A program made the translations under genes and the position numbers. A stretch of DNA of 8,611 nt from an uncultured Prevotella sp. GTDB lineage: Bacteria; Bacteroidota; Bacteroidia; Bacteroidales; Bacteroidaceae. Numbering within the stretch: the first letter of the stretch is position 1; each line of letters starts with the position of its first letter. The stretch is taken from NCBI GenBank assembly GCA_937877595.1, contig CALFIY010000065.1, forward strand, positions 1 through 8,611. Direction: 5' to 3'. This document shows positions 1-6,820 of the stretch, piece by piece. Below the pieces are notes generated by a model that was given only the letters and a program-made list of their open reading frames with translations, was not told the origin of the DNA and ran no database searches.

Positions 1-307
1 TGCTTATATCAGCACACAGATGGACGGAGGCGATGATAAGGATGGCCGGGAACGGTCATGCGGATGACTCGGAAAAATGATGCGCATCGGTCTACAAAGA
101 TTTCGTGTGGGTGACACCGGGGATGGCGGTTCGTCTGAGGATGGCGGCTCGCCATCGGGCGGAGGCTCCCTTTTGCTGCGGGTGGCGGATTAGCCGGAGG
201 GGTGTTGCTCGCGCAGGTTGAGCCAACAATGTCCCTTTCCGTACAATATGGAAGAATGGGACATCACTGTGACCCTTTCAGACCCTTCACGCCGCGCCCG
301 AGTTCCT
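1..307. other. Non-coding or degraded stretch with no supportable gene
   Basis: No intact gene is visible on either strand. Plus-strand frame 2 is open from base 2 to 193 apart from a TGA at 65-67. It reads as Asp/Gly-rich protein (for example DGGDDKDG before the stop and DGGSSEDGGSPSGGG after it) and ends at TAG 191-193. This could be the eroded tail of a gene that begins left of the window, or chance. A 7-bp hairpin (GATGGCG, loop GCT, CGCCATC) lies at 140-156. A 13-base imperfect direct repeat (GGATGGCGG[T/C]TCG) lies at 121-133 and 139-151. The base composition is G-rich, unlike the AT-rich promoter region that follows. A minus-strand frame with an ATG at 155 gives a 48-residue, His/Arg/Cys-rich peptide that does not look like a protein. 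Confidence 0.4.
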
Positions 308-459
308 CGCAAACTATTGCCATACTCAGACAGTTGTGGCTTTCTTAAAGACAAAAAAGCCCTCTACGAATGTGCAGGAACTTTGCCAATCCCTCGTTTT
401 TCTCGAATTTCTTCAAAAGCGAGACAGGCATGACACCAGGAGAATATAGAAAGAACTGA
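308..459 (+). pseudogene. Remnant of an AraC/XylS-family transcription regulator (second helix-turn-helix), frameshifted
   Basis: Read in the frame of base 379, the DNA up to TGA 457-459 gives NFANPSFFSNFFK followed by SETGMTPGEYRKN. This is the classic end of an AraC-family DNA-binding domain, with the pattern FxxxSxFSxxFKxxxGxTPxxYR. The helix that should precede it (…LL-YSD… then YECA at 365-376) is in a different frame. A complete family member has about three residues between YECA and NFAN, but only two bases (377-378) remain, which suggests a net loss of about 7 bases. YSD and YECA are also separated by about 11 residues where about three are usual, a possible small insertion. No first helix-turn-helix, effector domain or good start codon is visible upstream. 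The remnant is therefore probably dead, although a sequencing error at about 377 cannot be excluded for the frameshift alone. The family assignment of the 379-459 part is firm and the left boundary is uncertain. Confidence 0.65.
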
Positions 460-487
460 ACGTTTATAAAATTAAAGTGTCATTTTT

Positions 488-519
488 TTTGCAAATAAAG
501 GGAAAAGCGCTACTTTTGC
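488..519 (+). promoter_or_regulatory. Bacteroidetes-type promoter for the receiver-histidine kinase gene
   Basis: TTTG at 488-491 is separated by exactly 19 bases from TACTTTTGC at 511-519. This matches the Bacteroidetes sigma factor consensus TTTG-N19-TAnnTTTG. Transcription would start about 6-8 bases downstream, near 526, leaving a leader of about 25 nt before the ATG at 552. The leader is AT-rich, with no strong Shine-Dalgarno motif, as is usual in this phylum. It is the clearest promoter in the window and separates the degraded region on its left from the intact genes on its right. Confidence 0.75.
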
Positions 520-551
520 ATGTCATAACACATAATTCAAGAATAAATACC

Positions 552-1697
552 ATGGATTTTGGTGATACCTTAGAATCTAAAATAAATCGCAGTGATTATA
601 AGATTCTTATTGTAGATGATGTAGTAAGCAACGTACTTCTGCTTAAGATACTGCTTACTAACGAGAAATTTCAAGTATGTACGGCGTCGAATGGCAATAT
701 GTGTATCGAGCAGGCCAAGAAGGAGCATCCTGATTTGATACTGCTCGATGTAATGATGCCCGATATCAACGGCTTCGACACTGCCGTGATTCTGAAAAAG
801 GATCCCGAGACACAGGAAATCCCCATCATATTCCTTACCGCGCTTAACAATCCTTCCGATCTTGTTCACGGTTTCCAGGTAGGCGCCAACGACTTCCTCA
901 CCAAGCCTTTCAACAAGGAAGAACTCATCATGCGCGTCATGCAGCAGATTAGTCTTGTTGCTGCGCGGCGCATTATCGTCAGGCAGAACGAAGAACTCAA
1001 GCGCACCATCTCCAATCGCGACAAGATGTACTCCGTTATAGCCCACGACCTGCGTTCGCCAATGGCTTCTATACGCATGGTGCTCAATCTGGCTGTCAAC
1101 GTTGTGTCGCCTGAAACAGTAGGCGAGGAAATTTTCGGCCTGCTCGACAAGGCCAACCGCGAGTCGGAGGAGACGCACGACCTGTTGGACAACCTGCTGA
1201 AGTGGACGAAGAGCCAGACAGGTCGTCTGAATGTTGTCTATCAGGATTTGGAACTTGACGATATCGTGCCTGGAGTCGTTGACATCTTTATGATGATAGC
1301 CGAGATGAAGAAGATAAAACTTCAGTATGTGCCCTCTGACGAGAAACTTGTGGTGCGCGGCGACAACGACATGATAAAGACCATCATACGCAACTTTATC
1401 TCCAATGCCGTCAAGTTCACCCCCGAGGGAAAGGGAATAGAGGTCTACTATAAGCGCGAAGGCGATTTCGCACGCATCAGTGTGCAAGACCATGGCGTGG
1501 GAATTGCTCCCGACCGCATCGACACCATTTTCCACAAAGGCGAGACGACATACGGTACAGGTGGCGAGGAAGGTTCCGGACTCGGTCTGCAACTCTGTCA
1601 GGACTTCGCTCAGAAGAATGGCGGCGACGCCAAGGTGGAGTCAGTGCTGGGCGAAGGCTCAACGTTCAGTTTCACTATCCCTTTGAAGAAAGACTAA
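552..1697 (+). CDS. Soluble hybrid protein: N-terminal response-regulator receiver plus histidine kinase
   Basis: This 381-residue protein should sense or relay a signal by phosphotransfer. Residues about 17-135 form a receiver domain with acidic pair D22/D23, phospho-acceptor D66 (LILLDVMMPD), T96 and K118 (FLTKPF). A dimerisation/phosphoacceptor helix follows with H165 (SVIAHDLRSPM), then a HATPase domain with N box (N285 in NFISNAVKF), G1 box (DHGVGIA, 313-319) and G2 box (GSGLGL, 341-346). There is no signal peptide, membrane helix, PAS/GAF sensor or DNA-binding domain, so it is cytoplasmic and its input probably arrives at D66 from another kinase. All catalytic residues are present. A GTG at 477 is in frame and would add 25 residues. 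I prefer ATG 552 because the consensus promoter at 488-519 lies inside that extension and the receiver begins soon after the ATG. galE follows after 38 bases in the same direction. The cognate partner is not in the window. Confidence 0.9.
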   Translation: MDFGDTLESKINRSDYKILIVDDVVSNVLLLKILLTNEKFQVCTASNGNMCIEQAKKEHPDLILLDVMMPDINGFDTAVILKKDPETQEIPIIFLTALNNPSDLVHGFQVGANDFLTKPFNKEELIMRVMQQISLVAARRIIVRQNEELKRTISNRDKMYSVIAHDLRSPMASIRMVLNLAVNVVSPETVGEEIFGLLDKANRESEETHDLLDNLLKWTKSQTGRLNVVYQDLELDDIVPGVVDIFMMIAEMKKIKLQYVPSDEKLVVRGDNDMIKTIIRNFISNAVKFTPEGKGIEVYYKREGDFARISVQDHGVGIAPDRIDTIFHKGETTYGTGGEEGSGLGLQLCQDFAQKNGGDAKVESVLGEGSTFSFTIPLKKD

Positions 1698-1735
1698 AAA
1701 TCAACACTTAAGTAATACAAATACACTAAAACCAA

Positions 1736-2773
1736 ATGAAGCAAACGATATTAGTGACGGGTGGTACAGGGTTTATAGGAAGCCATACCACGGTAGAGTT
1801 GCAGAATGCAGGCTACGAGGTAGTCATCGTCGACAATCTTAGCAATTCGAGCGCATCTGTAGTAGACGGCATAGAGAAGATTACTGGCAAGCGTCCTGCT
1901 TTCGAGCAGGTAGACTGCTGCGACCTTGCTGCCATGGATGCCGTTTTTGCCAAGTATCCCAAGATAGAGGGTATCATCCATTTTGCAGCATCGAAGGCTG
2001 TAGGCGAGAGCGTCGAGAAGCCCCTGTTATACTACCGCAACAATATCGTGAGTTTGGTTAATCTGCTCGAACTCATGCCCAAGCACAATGTGAAGGGCAT
2101 CATCTTCTCGTCGAGTTGCACTGTCTACGGACAGCCCGACCCTGAGAACCTTCCTGTAACCGAGGATGCACCTATCAAGCCGGCCGAGAGTCCTTACGGA
2201 AATACCAAGCAGGTGAACGAAGAGATAATCCGCGACGACATCAACAGCGGTGCTCCCATCAAGGCCATCCTGCTGCGCTACTTCAATCCTATCGGCTCGC
2301 ACCCCTCTGCCATTATAGGTGAGATGCCGAACGGTGTGCCTATGAACCTCATTCCTTACGTCACTCAGACTGCCATGGGCATCAGAGAGCAACTCAAAGT
2401 GTTTGGTAACGATTACGATACGCCTGATGGTACTTGCATTCGTGACTATATCTATGTGGTAGACCTTGCCAAGGCTCACGTGAAGGCCATGACCCGTGTG
2501 CTCGATACAGACAGCGACAAACTCGAGGTGTTCAACGTCGGCACGGGACACGGCTGCTCCACCAAGGAGATAGTTGACGCCTTTGAGAAGGCTACCGGAG
2601 TGAAACTCAACTGGACCTACGCTCCACGCCGCGCAGGCGACATCGAGAAGGTATGGGCCAATCCCGACAAGGCCAACCGCGTGTTGGGCTGGAAGGCTGA
2701 GACATCGCTCGAAGATACGCTGAAGAGTGCCTGGAACTGGCAGAAGAAACTGAGAGAAGACGGCATTCAGTAA
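1736..2773 (+). CDS. galE: UDP-glucose 4-epimerase
   Basis: GalE interconverts UDP-galactose and UDP-glucose through a bound NAD, in the Leloir pathway and in supply of nucleotide sugars for surface polysaccharides. It acts in the cytoplasm. This 345-residue protein has the usual family length. It starts with the dinucleotide-binding glycine motif GGTGFIG (residues 9-15) and an acidic residue ending the second strand (IVDNLSNS). It carries HFAASKAVGES, the catalytic serine region SSSCTVYG (125-132), and the short-chain dehydrogenase Tyr/Lys pair Y154-x3-K158 (SPYGNTK). RYFNPIGSHPS and the C-terminal RRAGDIEKVWANP are typical of bacterial GalE rather than of other extended SDR enzymes. The start at ATG 1736 puts the Rossmann motif at the normal distance. 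No clear promoter is seen in the 38-base gap to the kinase gene, so co-transcription with it is likely. The helicase gene follows after 67 bases containing a long stem-loop. Confidence 0.96.
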   Translation: MKQTILVTGGTGFIGSHTTVELQNAGYEVVIVDNLSNSSASVVDGIEKITGKRPAFEQVDCCDLAAMDAVFAKYPKIEGIIHFAASKAVGESVEKPLLYYRNNIVSLVNLLELMPKHNVKGIIFSSSCTVYGQPDPENLPVTEDAPIKPAESPYGNTKQVNEEIIRDDINSGAPIKAILLRYFNPIGSHPSAIIGEMPNGVPMNLIPYVTQTAMGIREQLKVFGNDYDTPDGTCIRDYIYVVDLAKAHVKAMTRVLDTDSDKLEVFNVGTGHGCSTKEIVDAFEKATGVKLNWTYAPRRAGDIEKVWANPDKANRVLGWKAETSLEDTLKSAWNWQKKLREDGIQ

Positions 2774-2788
2774 ATTTTATTTTCATGC

Positions 2789-2827
2789 CATTATGAGCCC
2801 GCGATGGAACATCGAGGGCTCATAGTG
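2789..2827 (+). promoter_or_regulatory. Long intercistronic stem-loop between galE and the helicase gene
   Basis: Bases 2789-2800 pair with 2816-2827 in 12 base pairs, one of them a T-G wobble. After a single G2801/A2815 mismatch, CGATG (2802-2806) pairs with CATCG (2810-2814), leaving a GAA triloop. The structure begins 15 bases after the galE stop and ends 13 bases before the helicase ATG, filling most of the 67-base gap. No T-run follows on the plus strand, so it is not a standard intrinsic terminator. It could protect the galE mRNA 3' end, attenuate or process the transcript, or limit translation of the next gene. No consensus -7 box was seen between the hairpin and the helicase start. 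The pairing is seen directly and the role is inference. Confidence 0.7.
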
Positions 2828-2840
2828 TAAATATAAAGTA

Positions 2841-5123
2841 ATGACGACAAACGATCTGCTGGAGCAGTTGAACGAAGGACAGCGGCGAGCCGTAGAATAT
2901 TGTGACGGTCCGCAGTTGGTGATAGCAGGTGCCGGCTCCGGCAAGACACGCGTCTTGACCTATAAGATAGCCTATCTGCTGGAGAAAGGTGTTAAGCCGT
3001 GGAATATCCTTGCGCTGACATTCACTAACAAGGCAGCACGCGAGATGAAGGAGCGTATCGGAGTGCTCGTGGGCCACGAGCGCTCACGCCAACTTCAGAT
3101 GGGCACATTCCATAGTGTGTTCTCTCACATACTGAGAGTAGAGGCGCAGCAGATAGGTTTCCATTCAAACTTCACTATCTACGACCAGTCAGACTCGCGC
3201 TCTCTGGTGCGCACCATCTTGCGCGAACTGGAACTCGACGACAAACTCTATAAGTACAGCAGTGTTGCCGACCGTATTTCAATGGCCAAGAACCATCTGC
3301 TCCTGCCGCAGGTCTATGCCGGCAGTGCGTGGGCTCACGACGATGCTCAGCACAAGCGTCCCGCCATAGCCGAAGTCTACAGGCGCTACAACGAGAGATG
3401 CCGTCAGGCCAATGCCATGGATTTCGACGACCTGCTTGTCTATACCTATACGCTTTTGCAGAACGAAGAGACACGCCGCAAGTACAGTGAGCGCTTCGAC
3501 TACGTGCTTGTGGATGAGTATCAAGATACCAATTTTGCGCAGCAGTCTATCGTGTCGCTTCTCTGCAGGGATCATGGCCGTGTCTGTGCCGTGGGCGATG
3601 ACGCGCAGAGCATCTATAGTTTCAGAGGAGCCAACATAGACAACATCCTCGACTTCCAGCGGCAGTTTGCCGGTACAAAATTGTTCAAGTTGGAGCAGAA
3701 TTATCGTTCTACGCAACTCATAGTAGAGGCTGCCAACAGTCTGATAAGTCACAATTCGCGCCAGATACCCAAGGACGTTTTCAGCAAGAACGAGCACGGC
3801 GAGCGCCTGTTGCTCAAGTCGGCCTACAGCGACAAGGAGGAAGCCATCATCGTCAGCAAGGACATTCAGCGCCTGCGCCGTGAGGACCGTTGCAGGTATG
3901 CCGACTTCGCAATACTCTATCGCACCAACTCGCAGAGCCGTACTTTCGAGGAGCAACTGCGCAAGGATGGTATTCCGTATCGTATCTATGGCGGACAGAG
4001 TTTCTACCAGCGCAAGGAGATTAAGGATGCCATAGCATACTTCCGTACTGTAGTAAATCCTGACGATGAGGAAGCCCTGCGTCGCATCATCAATTATCCT
4101 GCGCGCGGCATAGGCAACACTACGGTCGAGAAGGTTGTCGCAGCAGCCACGTTGCATGGTGTCAGCCTGTGGCGCGTGTTGCAGCAGCCCATTGTTTTCG
4201 GTCTGCAACTGACGCGTGGCACAGCCCAGAAGATTGATGATTTTTGTCAGATGATAAATGGCTGGCGCTCCCAACTCGATACGATCGATGCCTTCGAACT
4301 TGGCCACAGTATCGTGATGGGGAGCGGAATGAGCAAGGAAATCTACAGTTCCAACAACCCTGAAGACTTGTCGCGACAGGCAAATATCGAGGAGTTTTTA
4401 AATGGAATACAGGATTTTGTCGAGACGCGGCGCGAGGAAGGAGCCGACGACCAGATGGCACTGGGCTACTTCCTGCAGGAGGTGGCACTGCTCACCGACC
4501 TTGACAGCGACGACGGCGCCGACGACGACAAGGTGGTAATGATGACCATACACAGCGCCAAGGGACTGGAGTTTCCCACGGTCTTCATCGTTGGTCTTGA
4601 GGAGAATATCTTCCCGTCGCCGCTGAGTGTCAACTCTGTACGCGAACTCGAAGAGGAGCGCCGTCTGCTGTATGTGGCTATCACGAGAGCCGAGAAGCAC
4701 TGCATAATGACATGTGCCAAGAGCAGGTTCCGTTTTGGCAAGATGGAATATGATACGCCGTCGCGTTTCATTCGCGACATTGACCGCAATTTGATAAAGA
4801 TAGAAGGTGGCGGAGTGCCGGTGGAGCAAGGGCGTCGCCCGCTGATATCGCGCTTCCAGAATCCGCGCCCTGTGGCAACGCAGTTCAAGGCCGACCCGAT
4901 GCCGCGCCTTGTTCCTCTGCGCCAGGAGGCTCCTGCTCCGCAGTCGTCAATCGGCGACATTGGTCTGCGCGAAGGCCAGACCATAGAGCATCAGCGTTTC
5001 GGCATCGGAAAAGTGCTTAAGATAGAGGGCAGCGGTGAAGGAACAAAGGCCACCGTTGAGTTCCGGAATGTAGGCACAAAGCAACTGCTTCTTAAGTTTG
5101 CGCGCTACACGATAATAGGGTAG
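2841..5123 (+). CDS. UvrD/PcrA/Rep-type 3'-5' DNA helicase (superfamily 1A)
   Basis: This is an ATP-driven 3'-5' DNA helicase that would act in nucleotide excision repair, mismatch repair, or removal of proteins from stalled replication forks. The 760-residue length is normal for UvrD/PcrA. Motifs appear in order: Q motif around Q14 (LNEGQRRAV), Walker A GAGSGKT (30-36), Ia LTFTNKAAREM (59-69), Ib MGTFHSVF (87-94), II VDEYQD (224-229), III VGDDAQSIYSFRGAN (251-265), IV LEQNYRST (284-291), V TIHSAKGLEF (569-578) and VI LLYVAITRAE (609-618). The C-terminal 40 residues (FGIGKVLKIEG onward) resemble the Tudor-like RNA-polymerase-binding tail of PcrA, which slightly favours PcrA over Rep. The start at ATG 2841 gives the usual short lead into the Q motif. 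It lies downstream of galE, with a stem-loop between, and converges with a small minus-strand gene 28 bases beyond its stop. I leave the symbol empty because uvrD and pcrA cannot be separated by eye. Confidence 0.95.
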   Translation: MTTNDLLEQLNEGQRRAVEYCDGPQLVIAGAGSGKTRVLTYKIAYLLEKGVKPWNILALTFTNKAAREMKERIGVLVGHERSRQLQMGTFHSVFSHILRVEAQQIGFHSNFTIYDQSDSRSLVRTILRELELDDKLYKYSSVADRISMAKNHLLLPQVYAGSAWAHDDAQHKRPAIAEVYRRYNERCRQANAMDFDDLLVYTYTLLQNEETRRKYSERFDYVLVDEYQDTNFAQQSIVSLLCRDHGRVCAVGDDAQSIYSFRGANIDNILDFQRQFAGTKLFKLEQNYRSTQLIVEAANSLISHNSRQIPKDVFSKNEHGERLLLKSAYSDKEEAIIVSKDIQRLRREDRCRYADFAILYRTNSQSRTFEEQLRKDGIPYRIYGGQSFYQRKEIKDAIAYFRTVVNPDDEEALRRIINYPARGIGNTTVEKVVAAATLHGVSLWRVLQQPIVFGLQLTRGTAQKIDDFCQMINGWRSQLDTIDAFELGHSIVMGSGMSKEIYSSNNPEDLSRQANIEEFLNGIQDFVETRREEGADDQMALGYFLQEVALLTDLDSDDGADDDKVVMMTIHSAKGLEFPTVFIVGLEENIFPSPLSVNSVRELEEERRLLYVAITRAEKHCIMTCAKSRFRFGKMEYDTPSRFIRDIDRNLIKIEGGGVPVEQGRRPLISRFQNPRPVATQFKADPMPRLVPLRQEAPAPQSSIGDIGLREGQTIEHQRFGIGKVLKIEGSGEGTKATVEFRNVGTKQLLLKFARYTIIG

Positions 5124-5151
5124 GACACTGTGTTATTGTGCAGCACCCTCG

Positions 5152-5283
5152 CTACAGCGACTCGTCGTCGGGCCGCTCCACGTTGCGTACCTGCTGGCGT
5201 GACATTCCGCGCTTCCTGCGCAGGAAGTCTTCCTTGCGCTTCAGGTACTGCTCGTAGTGGTTTTCCAGATAGTTGTCGGCCAT
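5152..5283 (-). CDS. Very small basic protein (43 aa), unknown function
   Basis: Reading the minus strand from ATG at 5283 to TAG at 5152-5154 gives a 43-residue protein starting MADNYLENHYEQY. A Lys/Arg-rich middle (KRKEDFLRRKRGMS) and an acidic end (ERPDDESL) follow. The MADNYLE-type start recalls a group of tiny Bacteroidales proteins usually annotated only as hypothetical, or misleadingly as dehydrogenase; this is from memory. It has no signal peptide or membrane segment and looks like a charged helix. It starts 24 bases after the stop of the lipoprotein gene on the same strand. An AGAGAAAGGG stretch about 3 bases ahead of the ATG may act as a weak ribosome site. It is probably the last gene of a three-gene unit with the GT5-like and lipoprotein genes. 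I do not know its function. Its reality rests on the start, the spacing and the resemblance. Confidence 0.65.
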   Translation of the reverse strand: MADNYLENHYEQYLKRKEDFLRRKRGMSRQQVRNVERPDDESL

Positions 5284-5307
5284 CGCCCTTTCTCTTATGC
5301 CGCGCTG

Positions 5308-6789
5308 TTATTTTCTGCTGGCGTTGTAAATTACGCTGATCTGGATTGGCGCGTGGCTGTTTTTGTAGCCGCCTATCAGTCTGACACTTGTCATCGACAT
5401 TTCGTTGGTAATGCCGGTCACGGTGGTCGACGACGTGTAGTAGGACGACTGCGTCGTGGTGATGGTCTTAACAGGTATCAGCACAACTTTGTTCCAGTTG
5501 GGGTGTTGCTGCTCGAAGTTGCTGCCGCCCTTTTTCTTGTTGGAATAAAGTTTGCTAACCAGTCCGGAAATGTTGTTGAACGTATAGGTGTTGTTGCTGC
5601 TGCTGTAGGAAGCCATGTACGAGGTGATGTTGTCCGTCAGACGCTCGTTCTCGAAGAAACTGAACAGACTGTCGCGTTCTATCATCAGCAGATTTTCGGG
5701 TTCCTTGAGCAGTGTGCTGCTTAGAGTGCTGCTGTCGTTCATGCGGTGGAACACGATTTTGGCAGACGTTATAGTGTCGTTCTCGTGTCCTTTCTTGATA
5801 TCGTCAACAGGCAGTGTCACTTCGGTAAAGATGCCGGCAGGCGTCTTGAGATAGGTGCATGTGCTGTCGGCTGCCAGGCGGTCGATGTTGCTCCTGTCGT
5901 TGGTGATATGAGTGGTTTGCAGAACTTCCTCCGTGCCCGTAAATGTCTTGGCACCAACGCTTTTGTCGTCTCCGTTCTGGTAGTCGTAGTAGATTACAAG
6001 TTGCGTGTTGCTCACCTCCGACATCAGGCCGATGCCGTCGGTTGTCTTGAAATAGAAGCCAGGGCATACGTGCTTGGTGAACATCAGCGAGTTGGTGAAA
6101 TATTCCGGATGGTCGTAGTATTGACGCAGGATGTACGTGCCGTAGTTGTTGTAGGTCTTGCCGTTGACGTCTATGTATTTTCCTTTCAGCGGAATGGAGA
6201 TATAGTCCATGTAACTGCCCGACTGGCGCACTGCGCGCATTGAGTCGCTCAGTTGCAGGTCGACGATAGAGTACACCTTGCTCTGCTTCAGTCCGCCGTT
6301 GGTGCGCACGTAGTCTGCCGTGGGGTCGAAGTTGGTGTAGTATTTCTTTCCGTCGGCTACGGGCGTAAGCAGTTCGTATGCAGTGAGTTTCATGGCTGCG
6401 AGCGAGTCGCCCTGCCATGCGTTGACAATGACATTCAGATAGCAACTGTCGGCTACGATGCGTCCGCCCTCCTTGTTTATGATGCGTGTGGAGTCGGGAA
6501 ACAACATGCCGGCCTCGTTCTCCAGTATGGTGAACTGCGTCATGTAGTCGCTGGTGACGTAGGTGCCTGTCTCGGGGTCCTTCACTCGTCCTATGTAACT
6601 GTATTCGCTGCGTGAGAGAACAGAGTCGACGGTGATGGAGCGCGATATTACGTTGAATGTGTCGGTGGTAAATGTAAACAGGTCGGCGGTATTTGTCAGC
6701 GAGTTGCCGATAGTTGTCGTATCATCATCACATGAAGAGATTGCAAAGGTCAGTGCCAATGCAATCCCTGTCAGTAGAGTTTTCTTCAT
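5308..6789 (-). CDS. DUF4270-type lipoprotein, probably surface-exposed
   Basis: This 493-residue protein begins with a lipoprotein signal: MKK, a hydrophobic core (LLTGIALALTFAI), then SSC with the modified cysteine at residue 20. Immediately after it comes DDDTTTIG. In Bacteroidota, acidic residues just after the lipidated cysteine act as an outer-membrane surface export signal, so exposure on the cell surface is likely. The CDDDTTTIGNSL start, a following stretch with FTTDTF and SRSEYSYIGRVKDPETG, and a Ser/Thr/Asp/Tyr-rich, strand-prone body agree with my recollection of DUF4270, whose function is unknown. An upstream in-frame ATG at 6852 would add 21 residues and overlap the GT5-like gene. 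I prefer 6789 because it places the signal peptide at the N-terminus. The gene lies 31 bases downstream of the GT5-like gene on the same strand, so co-transcription is likely. It contains no recognisable enzyme motif. Confidence 0.85.
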   Translation of the reverse strand: MKKTLLTGIALALTFAISSCDDDTTTIGNSLTNTADLFTFTTDTFNVISRSITVDSVLSRSEYSYIGRVKDPETGTYVTSDYMTQFTILENEAGMLFPDSTRIINKEGGRIVADSCYLNVIVNAWQGDSLAAMKLTAYELLTPVADGKKYYTNFDPTADYVRTNGGLKQSKVYSIVDLQLSDSMRAVRQSGSYMDYISIPLKGKYIDVNGKTYNNYGTYILRQYYDHPEYFTNSLMFTKHVCPGFYFKTTDGIGLMSEVSNTQLVIYYDYQNGDDKSVGAKTFTGTEEVLQTTHITNDRSNIDRLAADSTCTYLKTPAGIFTEVTLPVDDIKKGHENDTITSAKIVFHRMNDSSTLSSTLLKEPENLLMIERDSLFSFFENERLTDNITSYMASYSSSNNTYTFNNISGLVSKLYSNKKKGGSNFEQQHPNWNKVVLIPVKTITTTQSSYYTSSTTVTGITNEMSMTSVRLIGGYKNSHAPIQISVIYNASRK

Positions 6790-6820
6790 TGTCGATATGA
6801 ATATGTAGAATATGTCGGTA

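Noticed and set aside
9..155. 48-residue minus-strand frame at the left edge
   Set aside because: The translation is dominated by His, Arg, Pro and Cys, has no start context, and is compatible with a chance frame in G-rich DNA.
218..433. A 71-residue open frame from a TTG start, containing YECA and a Pro/Arg-rich tail
   Set aside because: The start is poor. The frame crosses the AraC remnant in the wrong phase after base 377, where the recognisable protein continues in another frame. It is treated as part of the pseudogene.
477..551. GTG-initiated 25-residue extension of the receiver-kinase protein
   Set aside because: It overlaps the consensus promoter at 488-519 and would be upstream of the inferred transcription start. 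The receiver domain begins properly after ATG 552.
570..1592. 340-residue open frame on the strand opposite the histidine kinase
   Set aside because: The sense strand encodes a complete kinase with all motifs. The antisense product is His/Leu/Val-rich with no recognisable domain and reflects codon bias of the sense gene.
3279..4307. 342-residue open frame opposite the helicase
   Set aside because: It is the mirror of a well-conserved helicase reading frame, with no motif, promoter or start context of its own.
5124..5151. Possible bidirectional terminator in the convergent gap after the helicase
   Set aside because: The 28 bases contain only a short near-palindrome (GTGCAGCAC) with no usable loop and no T-run, so no terminator can be supported.
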